Assembly: GCA_963971305.1 (NCBI GenBank)
Contig: OZ020308.1
Location: 21,759,838 to 21,823,837 of the forward strand
DNA: 64,000 nucleotides
DNA from: Arcuatula senhousia
Lineage: Eukaryota; Mollusca; Bivalvia; Mytilida; Mytilidae
Direction of reading: 5' to 3'
Every line of letters starts with the position of its first letter. The first letter of the stretch is position 1. Shown piece after piece: positions 32,736-43,946 of the stretch. The notes below the pieces were generated by a model that saw only the letters and a list, made by a program, of their open reading frames with translations, was not told where the DNA came from and searched no databases. Both the position numbers and the translations under genes were made by a program.

Positions 32736-33660
32736 GCGAAGCAACAAATGATTTGTTACATAGATTGACACAGCCTTTAATACCTGCAAACTTTGTTATA
32801 CATGTATGTAAAGGCTATGCAAATTGGACTGACGTAGAAATGATTACTGCACTTAACTTTCTTTTAGATAATATCTACATACGATTTGGAAAACAAAGAT
32901 ATCGCCAAATTATTGGTATTCCGATGGAAACAAATGCGCCCCACTTATAGCAGATCTTTTTTTTAAATATATTGTTATAAATCACAATTTATGGCCAAAC
33001 TACAAAATGACACAAACAAACACCACCTTATTGACATTTTTAACAATAACAGATACTTAGACGACATCCTTGCTCTTAACAACCCCAATTTCTCTAACTA
33101 AATGACATCTGTCCTAAAGAATTAACCCTTAATAAATCTAACTCGACCGGCGATAGATGTCCATTTTTGGATTTAGATTTAAACATTGTCAATGGAAAAA
33201 TGCACACTAAAGTCTATGATAACGTGATGACTTTTCTTTCCCAATTGTAAACTTTCCTTTTTTGAATGTGATGTACCTCTAGCTCCATCTTACGGAGTGT
33301 ACATTTCACTGTTAGTCAGATATGCTCGAATTTGCAGTGGTATTTCTGATTTTAATGACAAAAACCGTTTCATTACAGAAAAACTGCTAAAACAAGGTTA
33401 CCTATACCACAAATTAGTTAAATCTTTTCCTAAATTTGTTTAAATATGGGTATCCTATTGAAAAAAATAACTGTACACGTCGTTTTTTTTTTATTGTAAA
33501 AGGAATATCACATACTGAATTCTATGGAAATGTAGTTTATAAGGCAAGTAAATTCAAAAACAATCCTCTTGACATGATAATTTGGCTGAAAAACTTATTA
33601 AAGAAAGGATACCAGTTGGAAGTTATAGTAAAATTTTTTAATTTGGTGTTTTTTTGGTAG
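32736..33660 (+). pseudogene. Penelope-like element RT of a second lineage (PLE-B)
   Basis: Plus-strand RT remnant, head-to-head with PLE-A1. Motifs in order across several frames: FLLDNIYIRFGKQRYRQIIGIPMETNAP (the G of GIPMG changed to E), RYLDDILALNNPNFSN (catalytic YLDD), CPFLDLDLNIVNGKMHTKVYD, FPIVNFPFL, APSYGVYISLLVRYARICS, LLKQGYLYHKLVKSF, then FKYGYPIEKNN and GISHTEFYGNVVYK (the post-RT G-(I/S)-H-P-EFYGDVVYK motif of this group). It has at least four frameshifts or stops. It retains more of the 3' coding region than the other copies. Confidence 0.82.
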
Positions 33661-34169
33661 AAATATTGATAATTTGATAGTAACTCTAAAACGTTAATCT
33701 TTTACTTTTTGACTATTGTGTTGTTTTGAAGCATTACAGCGATCAAATATGTCGGCTTTGTGTGATGATACAATACTAAATAATTATCTAATGAAGTGTT
33801 ATGGTTTTTTTTTTACATCAGTCGATAAATGCTTCTTAGCTAGCTGCCAGTAACTGCGAGTGTTCTCAAAAGAGTTCCTTTACGTTTCGTTGTTCTCGTA
33901 TAGTACTATTGTCTTAGGTTCTCTCTTGGTGAATTGAACTTTTATCGATTTGATTTTTAAAGTGATTTATTTTTTGTGCTTTGTACAAGATAAACAATAG
34001 GGCGAAGGTTGGGTCCAATAAACAAGTTTAACACCACCACATTTTACATGTGCCTGTCCTAAGCCAGAAATCCACGTCAAAGCGTTTTTTTGTCCTTGTC
34101 AATTATCTTTTTTTTAAATGGGTCTTTAGTTGATAATTCAGGGATTTGTTTGAATCGTATGCATTGTAT
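33661..34169. other. Intergenic DNA
   Basis: No gene recognised; AT-rich with poly-T runs. Confidence 0.5.
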
Positions 34170-34320
34170 TTTTCGTCTTGGGCCAATGCAAGACAGTGAG
34201 CAGTGACCTCTGGTCATGTTGAAGACTGCTGGCTGTTTTCCATTGTGATTTTTTTAAATTGCCGTTTGTTTAATGATGGTTGTATCGCGTACACTTATTC
34301 CACATCTATTTATCGTCTTT
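34170..34320 (+). repeat. Dispersed repeat family C, plus copy
   Basis: It has 'gcagtgacctctggtcat', 'ctgctggctgttttccattgtg' and 'cgcgtacacttattccacatct'. It matches 52.50-52.66 kb and, less well, 61.17-61.32 kb; the reverse copy is at 24.2 kb. Confidence 0.75.
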
Positions 34321-36395
34321 TAATTTCAATTAATTTTGAAGATGAACATTAAAGCATGATAGAATATTTTTTTTCTCATTTTATGATAACATAAATATAA
34401 AAAATGAGAATTTGTTATGTTTGTTTTTTTTTTTTGGTTAAAACAAAAAGTTGACAATTGTTTATGTGATTGTATTTTTCATCCTTAAGTTTTGGAATTA
34501 CAATGTGTTCATTGTTTATAAGGCAGGCTTGTTGAATGCAATATTTGGGTCTGTTGTGTTAATTATTGAATGGCAGTTTTCCGTTCAGTTTACATACAAA
34601 TGTGACATTTGATAGATTAGCATTTTTACCAGTCCTAATTTATTCTTTAAAAAAACATCAAAGACAATATATCAGTTTATCTTAAATTTATTTTGACAAT
34701 GAAAAGATGCCAGTTACCAAACAAATAAAAAAGACTGAATTCTATAGCACGAGTCTTTACCACTTGTTGGCTATTGACCAGTTTAGAAATAGTGTTATTG
34801 CTTTAAGAATTGTGGTGCACTTTATAACAGCTTCCCAAAATTACTATTAAAAAGTATTCAAAAACGAAGAGTAGTTTTATTCAAATTTGAAAGTTCGTTC
34901 CTAATAGTTTTATTTTTATAAAGATCGTCATAAATTATAAATATTTTATATATTTTTTTTTATATACGTTTGCCTGTATTTGGTTGAAAGCTCACCAGAG
35001 CTTGTGTTTATTTTTTCATATATGTGCCGAATTAAAATAAAGTTTTCGCACTCGTATTTATAAATTAATTAATAGAATAATCGTCATTAAACTAATATCT
35101 AAAAAAAATTGAAATTAAAGCAGTCTTATGAAAAGAGTTTTTGGAAATTCACACTGTTCAAATGACGTAAATGTAACTTGGGTTTTTTTATGGTTGCTTA
35201 GCTATTTTGCAATGTAACAAAACTGCAAATCAAAATGTTAAAGAAACAATAAAATATATATTCTTGTATTAACGGTATGTTTGTTTTCATTTGTCACAAA
35301 TTTCCCTGACAAGGAAGCCAGGAAATTTAAGGCAATAGTTTAAATGTATTTACTTCAGCATCATATTTCATAAACCACCGATGACATATCATATTCAGAT
35401 GTTGACATATAATAAACGGCTTCCTTTTTCCTCTAAAATACATGGATAATTCTTTGACACAGTTTTTTTTTTAATTATCAGGTTTCAGTTTTGTCGTTTG
35501 TAAAGAATTTTTTACATTAATTGTGTAAGTCGAAAATAAGCTCATGTATATAGTAAAATTTATATAAAAAAATTAATGTGAAGTAGATAAATACATAAAA
35601 ACCGGAAAGACATTATTCATATCAAATATTAGCTTTTATACAAAAGAAATGGACATTTCGTTGAAATCTATATTATCAACCACATCGTAAAATCAAATAT
35701 CGTCTTCTATGAGTATTTACAGTGTGTCTTTTCATTAAACAATAGTTAGTTAACATGCTCGTTATCCCATGTAATTTAAATGCACTTACGTGATCGTCAG
35801 GCTAACTATCGCTTTATGAATTGGCACTCAGGACTGTATCCAATTGTTTTTGGAATGTTGCCTTTGTGATCTCATGGATCGTGTGAACCGAGGCATACAA
35901 CACACAAAGAAGCATTTTAAAACTTATATTCATCTACAGATGCCCTTAATTCAAATAAGGCCATGCAAAACTTTATATTTACACTTCTACACGGAAAATG
36001 ATATATCATGAAATATGAAATGAGGGTGATTGGAATCGAAGTATCCGAGAAAACTGTCCTTTTTTATGAAAACTTTTATGAAACCTCAAAATGTAGTAGT
36101 TTACAATTTCAATGAAAAACTAAAAAAAAAAATAGGTAAGATTCCTTGTTAGAAAAATAAAAATTCACCTGCATATGAAAAAAATGTAACATGTTACCAC
36201 AATCCAATTGATGGCTTTATATATTTTGGGGATTTCAAATTGCTTCCTAGCAATATTAATGTATGTATTTAATATATAAATCAGTTGGACCGACAGCTCC
36301 TTGTCTTTTGAAAGCATATAATACTCCTTAGTTTAAATACATTTATTTATCCTGAATTGTGAAACAAGCTTTATGCTTCTATCAATCCCTCTCCA
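34321..36395. other. AT-rich intergenic DNA
   Basis: No gene is seen in more than 2 kb. The area near 34.98-35.05 kb ('gctcaccagagcttgtg' and 'aaaataaagtttt') resembles, in reverse, 53.87-53.96 kb, so it may be another old repeat end. Confidence 0.45.
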
Positions 36396-36642
36396 GTTAG
36401 CAGTTTGCCAGTGTGGCCTTTAAGGCGACCCCCATTTGGCCTACACCTATCGGTCTCTACAAAGGGGTCTTTAACATGAACACAATATTGCTTTCATCAT
36501 ACACGGGACCATTCTCACAAATGGTGTTAAGATAGGGTCGGAATGTCGGTCAATGAAATTTTCAACCCAGACGAGGATCGAACCACGAACCTTGATTTTA
36601 ATAGTGTTTACGTGCAAACCACCACACCACCGGCTGTCAGAG
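36396..36642 (-). mobile_element. tRNA-derived SINE
   Basis: On the minus strand, starting near 36640, the sequence has an A-box-like TGGTGTGGTGGTTTGC and, about 35 nt on, a perfect B box GGTTCGATCC (36584-36575). These are the RNA polymerase III internal promoter elements. A body with 'ccatttgtgagaatggtccc' and 'ggggtcgccttaaaggcc' follows. No tRNA cloverleaf is preserved. Confidence 0.7.
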
Positions 36643-37059
36643 TGACTAAAAGTAAAATTTTCTTTTGAATAACTTTATAACACTTCTTTGTTAACAAACA
36701 AGAGCATGTATATATCTGTTTTGTACCGTCTGTTTATCTAGTCTCAATGTTCTTGACAAGAAAAACCGGATATTTGATGTTATATGCTAAATGTATATAC
36801 ATGTAGTCGAGCATCATATTGCGTTAACATTGATAACATCAATTTTATGGCCTTGCATAAAATAATTAATGTATTTCCCCCTTTCCTGTAGACATACCAG
36901 TTGTAAAAATTTAGACTTAAACTTTTCGGTTTCAAATTGACAATTATTTTTACATGTATTTTCATCTTCGGTTGTTTTTTAGTTCTAGTGAAAATTTAGA
37001 AACAATCAATCAGCCAGCCAGAAGTCTGAAAAGGTCAAAGAAAACCATCTACAGGAAAA
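36643..37059. other. Intergenic DNA
   Basis: No gene recognised. Confidence 0.5.
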
Positions 37060-37145
37060 GTTGCAATGGTCCCGACTTTGTACAAGCATGTTAAAGGGTG
37101 TTTAACCAGGGCATATGACGACACGTTACCCTATGTATGCCATTG
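37060..37145 (+). repeat. Relic of the PLE-A 3' module
   Basis: 'gcaatggtcccgactttgtacaagc', 'tttaaccagg' and 'gccattgg' follow the order of the module at 31640-31742 and 38525-38631, but no RT sequence is attached directly. Confidence 0.6.
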
Positions 37146-37574
37146 GTAAACATTGTGCTATATCAAACCTCATATTAATATAATTTTTACAACACTTCAT
37201 AAACGATACAAGTAATTGTAAAAGAACCTACACCGTCTTTTCAAATACTTTATAAAAGTACTTTTTTGTGACTTTTATTTTGATTATTATAAATGAATTT
37301 AATTGTTTGACCTGCACTCTTAAGCCAACCAGAAAAACCGAATCGCAGTGAGCTATTTTTTCTAATTTGCAAATGAATTATTTATGACTTTGCTATAATT
37401 TGCAGGATATCTTTTCTTATGCTACTTGTAAAACCGTTCACTAATAATTTTATTTAAGGATAGAAAAAGCTCCCAATTGTACCCCGCTTAACACAGTATG
37501 CTATGGATCTACGAACGGACACAAATAAAACAATATACCAACTTCCTACGAAATATGCTATCATTGTTACATTT
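37146..37574. other. Intergenic DNA
   Basis: No gene recognised. Confidence 0.5.
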
Positions 37575-38635
37575 TTTTGAAAACTAGCGTACTGTGACAC
37601 TATTTATAATCGTAGTGGAATTCATATGTGGATTTTAAAGTACACAAAAGATTTGTTAGATAATCTTAAATTCCGGTCATTCCCTGGGTTCATTTTTTGA
37701 AAACGTTTGATTTTTCAACTTTGTAACCACATTGCCACACGAAAAACTTAAGCGTCGACTGAAAAAAAACTTATTGAAAAGGCCTTTTCGAATTCAAGGC
37801 ACTTTGTTGTTTTAGGCTATAATTCTACATTTTTTCCAAAACATCTTATAAAGATAAGATTTGTTACACTTTGGATTGTTTTTATACTCTTACGAGACTG
37901 AATTTCTTCAGGAACTCGTAACGAACAAGAATATGAAAGAGGCAAGGTCATTTAATCTCACTTTCAGATATATTGATGACGTACTCTCTGTCAACAACTC
38001 GTCGTTTGGCAGATGGATTCCTTCAATATATCCTCCAGAGCTAGAGATTAAAGAAACCACCGAATCCACTTGCTTTACATTATTCTTGGATCTACATCTC
38101 GAATTTGACCCGGTTGGTCATCCCAGTACAAAAATTTACTATAAAAGAGACGATTTTAATTTTAAAATAATTAATTTTTCTTACCTGAAAAGTAACATAC
38201 CAACGTCACCTGCATACGGTGTCTATATTTCACAACTAATTCGATATGCTAGGGCTTGTACACATTTTTCAGATTTTTTTTATCCGACACCGCTTTCTTC
38301 GTAACCGACTATAAGACCAAGGTTATAAGAAAATACCTTTCATACGATTTCTAAAAAAATCTTTCTTCGTTATCAGCCACTGGTAGAAAAAGTCAATATC
38401 ATGTTAGACGAAATGGATAGTTCTTGCTTTGATTAGTGTTTGGCTGCTTTATGTACTGAGATGATCACCTTAGCATCCCTGATATGTCATCACAAATCTG
38501 TTGTGTTCTGTGAAACTACCGGACCCAAAGATCGCAATGGAAGAGGGAGGTTTGGCGGGCCTTAAAACCTGGTTTAACCCACCATTTCTTTTTAAATGCC
38601 TGTACCAAGTCAGGACCATTGCGGTCTTCAATTTT
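37575..38635 (+). pseudogene. Penelope-like element RT with internal deletion (PLE-A2)
   Basis: Plus-strand sister of PLE-A1. It starts further 5' with IYNRSGIHMWILKYTKDLLDNLKF, then LPHEKLKRRLKK and a GYNST-F-PKH segment. About 165 bp are then missing, including the GIPMGTN motif. It resumes at LFLYSYETEFLQELV, RYIDDVLSVNNSSFG (YIDD intact), FLDLHLEFDPVGHPSTKIYYK and SPAYGVYISQLIRYARACTHF. The open stretch is 37861-38304. It ends with the inverted-end module 38525-38631. Dead. Confidence 0.87.
38525..38631 (+). repeat. ~105-bp module with inverted ends at the 3' end of PLE-A2
   Basis: It begins gatcgcaatgg and ends ccattgcggtc. The same module in reverse is at 31640-31742, next to PLE-A1. 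It may be a 3' UTR structure of the element. Confidence 0.7.
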
Positions 38636-40104
38636 TCGGTATGTATTCCTTGTTTTGTCTCGTCTTATCGACATTTGAGATTGATTTTCCAAGTTCGGTT
38701 ATTCTGTTATTACCTTTATTTATACATATGCTTGCCATTTCATTTTTCATAATCCAACAAATATGAAACCAATCATGTCTTTAACTTTGATAATGGTTAT
38801 AATAACCTACATATACATGTACCCGATCCCTAAAATATGTTTTATTTACACTGCCGAACCTAATGAAGCAAATTAGTACATCCTGCAATATTATCAAAGT
38901 GTCTTTGAACCTTCAACTAACAGAAGTTGAATGTACAAATACAATGTTTTATTGAGGGAATATTAATATTTTTTATGCTATTTTAAATTACAAATTAATA
39001 TTAATTTATCTTTTAAGCTCATCGTAATAATTATAAGCAACAATTTTATTAAAGGGGGTCATTGGAATTTCAGGAAAAGATCAATTTAGATCGGAAATAC
39101 CTCGGATGATGAACAGTAAGCTGTTATAATTATGAATGACTTTTCAATGTTACAAATTTTAACAATAGATAGATTTTTGTACGGTCCGTTTACTCTTTAA
39201 TCTAGTTTCAAATATCATGGACAAGGAAGGGCGGATATTTAACTTGACAGATATATAGTTTAGCATTAACTTTTTAACTATAAAATAAAAATATTAAAAT
39301 TGTTGATGAATTATATTTTCATTTTTCGTCTTCAAGTTTTGTTTGTTTTTCACTCAGTTGTTTTTTTTTATGAAAATTTTTAATTAATGTTTCATGAGAA
39401 AAATTACAGTAAAAGATTACAATAAAAATTAAAAATTACACTTTAAAATTACAATTATAAAAAACAAGCGTTTTCTATATCAAAATGTTAATCATTTTTT
39501 CACATGTCGTTTTGTTGGTCGAAACAACTTGTTTAACTTTTTTTCCCAAAATTATTTCGTTTTCTTAGGTTCACATGCTAAAATGTCTGTGACAATATGT
39601 GTTGTATTCGAGTTCTTCGAGTGCCAATAAATCTACAGAAACACTCAGCTTGTCGGTAAAAGTAAGAGTTCACGACCAATCAATTCACAGATAAAAAATA
39701 TATGTATGTTCTGTTGCCCATCATCAAATAGTTCGTTTCGTATATTTGTATAGGAATAAATAAGTCTTTTTGTGTCGTTTAAAAATTGAGAAAGTAAAAA
39801 ATTACGTTGATTTTTTAACATATTTGATCAAATCTAAAAAGTAATATAGAAAATAAAGAATTGGTAGGTCACTCCGTCTAGACGAAATAAAAACGGAAAA
39901 GCCATCATTAATATTATGACTACATAAGGCAGCTAACGCTTGCCTCAAAAACATTCTGGGGCTTCTTGTTTCTAACAGTTTCTAACCAAATTTTCCCGTC
40001 AAACGGGAGGGCGCGCGCCCGACACGTCGGTCCCAAATCCGCCTTTGTTAGAGCAGTAAAAGAAAGAACCTCGAAACCTGAACAGGAATTTCTTGACCTT
40101 ACAT
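38636..40104. other. AT-rich intergenic DNA
   Basis: No gene recognised. The short GC-rich patch at 40.00-40.05 kb ('gggcgcgcgcccgacacgtcgg') is unusual for the window but has no assigned function. Confidence 0.45.
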
Positions 40105-40535
40105 ATCCTTTCGTTAGACGAAACGCGCGTCAGGCGTAGAAAAATTTATTGTCTGGAACTTTGTTGTCATTTGTATTTCGAACACACGTGAAGGTTAGAA
40201 CTGCTGGAGGAGTTTAATTTCCCCGAGGTAAGCCGGCTCCGGCACCAACACTTTTGTGTTGGAGAACACATCAAAGCTTTAAATTATCCGTTTAAAATTC
40301 AAAATTTTCTAAACCCTAAGATTCTTCCCACCCAGACATAGGTTGATCATCTTAGTTCTAATTTGATTCCCTAGTTTCGTATTTTTGGTTTTACTGTTTT
40401 ATGCTCTTCATAATCATAAACTGTTTGGCATTTTCAATATTTTTGGTAGAGCGCCTCTGATGAGTCTTGAATAGACAATACGTGCGTCAGGCGTAGCAAA
40501 ATTTATTGTCTGGAACTTTGTTGTCATTTGTATTT
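40105..40535 (+). repeat. Second locus of the hammerhead-core repeat
   Basis: One 5'-truncated core (AGACGAAACGCGCG, from 40116) is followed by a full ~355-bp unit with the CCAACAC/GTGTTGG hairpin (about 40244-40262) and a second core at 40457. The second core keeps CTGATGA but has CAATAC in place of CGAAAC, so neither core is likely to be active. Confidence 0.8.
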
Positions 40536-41259
40536 CAGATGCTTTTAAAACCAGAAATGCCTAAAAAACATACACCAAAAGAGCTTAAAACAAAATTGTT
40601 TGCCTGTTTTTAAGTGTATACGATGTAGGTTTCGAAAAAAGTAAGATGTTTTTTAAATCATGTTAACATAATGATTTTAACAATGGGAATAACCAACTTC
40701 AACATGTTCAAGATACACAGATAAGAAAACAGTTATTGTTACATATTGCAGACGAGACCAAAGGTACTGGTGGTTTCTAGGAATGTGTATTGTGATAAAA
40801 ATGTGACTTAACAATATATATAAACATGTACAACTCTTTTGGGGTGCATATTTTTATTTACATTGTAAAAGCAAAGATGAACGGATAAGGCAATCAATTA
40901 TCGTTAATTCTAAAAGGAAAAGACAAAACCGGTAGTATTTAAATCATTCTAAAACAAAAAATATAATATCGAAAAACATATTACAAACAAATGACAACCA
41001 GCAACATTTACCTAAATTGAAACGGTGCCTCGGAAATTCTTGCTTGATTTATATAATACGTAGCCAGCAATCAATTATGTGTCTCGAGGCTAGCTATTAA
41101 ACTGAGCATCGATTTGAACATATTGATAATTTGTATAAAATTGATAAACTAACTAGACAAAGCAAATTTAAAAATAAAATAAAAAACTATATATCAAAAT
41201 ATATTTGAACAAATTAGAAAGGAGTTAATGAACGGTGACCCCATATTTATAAGAGAAGC
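40536..41259. other. Intergenic DNA
   Basis: No gene recognised. Confidence 0.5.
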
Positions 41260-41575
41260 AGAGGTACCAATGGGGTATCCGAATGTCAAAAGTCCGAAAG
41301 GGCAGATACAAAACCAGTAAACACCAACAAGAAGGGGACAAAAACAGACAACATGTAAAACATGGAAACACAAAACAACTGAATATCAATCAACAACGTG
41401 AACTCCAGTCGAAACAAGAGTGAATTCACGTGCTCCGGAAGAGTAAGCAGTTCCTGCTTGCTATAGTACACCCGTCGCGTTGCCAACAGTCTATTCAGCT
41501 TGCCAAATCCGGTAAAGGAAGACAAAACAAAACTCTATGACAAACCAACATCTGAACTCATCTGAGAGATTGAAA
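41260..41575 (+). repeat. Dispersed repeat family B, full copy
   Basis: It runs 'agcagaggtaccaatggggt' to 'gacaaaccaacatctgaactcatctgagag'. It is the best reference copy in the window. A minus-strand 79-residue ORF is only this repeat. Confidence 0.88.
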
Positions 41576-41899
41576 TCCCATATTTGTCTATATTAGACAA
41601 TTTCGACGATTTTCAGATAAGGTACTTTTCTCCAGATTTTGAGCTGATTCTATAGTAAGAATTCTTCCTTAGGCTGAATTGCTCTATAGATTTTCTCTCT
41701 ATATATTCTATATAAGATTACTGAGACCTTGCTATTTTAAGAAAGCCGATAGCGCTTTTAAATGAATGGTGACCCTCTCTTTTTATTTGATATTTTTATC
41801 TATACATTAAAGTCTATCAATGTGCCAAAAAAGAAAAAAAAATGTAGAATTCTAATAGCCTGAGACACCTGAAGTGGGTCAAATCTGGTGAAGGACGAC
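41576..41899. other. Spacer between two family B copies
   Basis: No gene recognised. 'gaatggtgaccct' at 41.76 kb recalls 'aacggtgacccc' just left of the previous B copy, so the two copies may have arisen by duplication of a larger segment. Confidence 0.45.
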
Positions 41900-42150
41900 A
41901 ATATACAAGAAGCAGAGGTATCAATGGGGCATCCGAATGTCAAAGTCCGAAAGGGCAGAGACAAAACCAGTAAACACCAACAAGAACGGGACAAAAACAG
42001 ACATCATGTAAAACATTGAAACACTAAATAACTGAATATCAATCAACAACGCGGACTCCAGTCGAAGCAAGAGTGAACTCAGGTGCTCCGGAGAGTAAGC
42101 AGTACCTGCCTGCTATAGCACATCCGTCACGTTGCCAATAGTCAATTTTG
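41900..42150 (+). repeat. Dispersed repeat family B, second tandem copy
   Basis: Very similar to 41260-41500 over 'agcagaggtatcaatggggc' to 'gtcacgttgccaatagtcaa', but lacking the last ~70 bp. Confidence 0.87.
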
Positions 42151-43384
42151 GATCGCAATAGAGGGAAACATCTCGCGGGTTATGTTGTTTGCTTGTCCGA
42201 AGAAAAACAACAACGGATTACCATTCGCAATTTCCCTCTAGAAAGGGACACAATTGTTTTATCATATTTTTGGTTCATCATTTACCTGGAGACGTCACAT
42301 GATTGATTTTTTTCAAGAGTTGTACCCTCGAAAGGTACACAAAGCAGGGAAACATCAAGAACTGTTTCCCTGCTATGTGTACAAAATAAAAACATTAGAA
42401 TTATTTTTGTCATTACATGACAGTAAGAACCACTGAAATTTCTTAGAAATTACAAAAATATAACAATACCTATACTAAGCTATGTGTCATATCAACATCT
42501 CGATCGGTTTTTATCTACATAGATATAAAATTCTGGTATTTGTCTATAGCTTCAAGCACTTGGTTTCTTTATTAAATTTCAAATACCAGGGAGCAATATT
42601 ACCAATTTATCTGTCAGACGTTTTGCTCTTTAGCGGACAAAACAATTTGGGAATAACGAATCAGTTGTGATTCGTAATTACCTAAGGTATAGAGTTCGTA
42701 ATGTTGCTATATGAAAAGGGAAAGTTGACGATTTGAAAGTTTGTCAAAAAGTTTGTACAAAGCCTTTATTGTGTGTCTATTTAGAGATGTATATATGAAG
42801 CGGACCTCTTGGAATCAGTAGTGTCCTTTAAGTTTTTGTCTGGCCTGCAAAGGGTAGCGGGACGTACATGTACACAATGTAGGTGTTACTTTATCGGCGG
42901 CGGCGTTAACTTCTATGTTAAGGTTTATGAGCACCTCCCGCATATCTCAAGAACTATAAGTCCTAGGTTGATGAAACTTGGTATGCATATGCCCCAGTAG
43001 CAGCTTGTCACAGTTGTATCCCAATCTTATGACCTTGAATTTCTTATTGAGTGACTTAAACAATATTCATATATAATAGTAGTGTAAGGGAGCGATCATT
43101 ATTTATTAGCCGAGGGGGTTGGAGCAAATTTACCCAAACCTGACCTGTAATCTATGACCCCCCCCCCTATCGAAGGAGTTTCTGGTTCAAGACACTCCCC
43201 CTGGGAGTTCCATTTTTGTGCACGACCCCCAGTCCTTAGTGTTACAAAAAGGGCAATAATTTACCTGTATATGCAAAATATACACGTATGCTTTGCAGTG
43301 AAAAAAATATACATGGTTTTATGCCCTATCTATATATACGAAAGTAGGGGGTAAATGTTCGTATCCTTTCGTATGTCCGTTTAT
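42151..43384. other. Intergenic DNA with old dispersed repeats
   Basis: At 42.79-43.02 kb there is 'tcaagaactataagtcctaggttgatgaaacttggtatgc'-type sequence, a style of mollusc interspersed repeat. A poly-C run is at 43158-43166. No gene recognised. Confidence 0.45.
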
Positions 43385-43946
43385 ATGTTTAGGATCCAAC
43401 CATTTAATTTTAAGATGGGGGTCTATAAACTAGTTCGACAGCAAAGATGTAGAAAGCATTCAGAAGAAGGATTTCTTTCTCCACAAAAAATGTTTAGTTA
43501 AAAAATATTTTTGTACAACATGGTAAAATATCAAATATATATATTGGTGTTACTGCAATAAGTAAAACAGCCCGTCGCTTAATAATAGAACAATTATGTA
43601 TGGAAAAAAGAATAATGTTCTTTAGTTTTTAAAAGTGTTGGAAGTATTGGTTAAATTAAGGGGGTACTTGCACCAAACCCCAAAAATTTCCTGTCAATAG
43701 ATTTTCTTTAAAATTTGTAAATAGACACATCAAGAGATGCACTTTGAAAATCCAATTTGGAAAAGGCATGCTTCTGAATTAGTTTTCGAGATAACTGATT
43801 CTGAAGGTTTGCAAAAGTCTGAAAAAGGATTTCTGCTATTCAAAATAATGCTATTAATAAAAATAAGAATTCTGTCGCGAAGCAATAAAACAATAAAACA
43901 ATAAATAAATAAAACTAAGGCCCCATTAAAGTTAAATGGTCCGTCA
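43385..43946. mobile_element. Larger relative of the 26.5-kb MITE
   Basis: The left end 'ccaaccatttaattttaagatggggg' and the right end 'ccccattaaagttaaatggtccgtc' (43922-43946) form a diverged inverted pair matching the TIR at 26517 ('gacggaccatttaact'). The interior of about 500 bp has no ORF of note. Confidence 0.55.

Noticed and set aside
36575..36632. A functional tRNA gene
   Set aside because: A and B boxes are present, but no acceptor stem or anticodon arm can be folded; it fits a SINE head.
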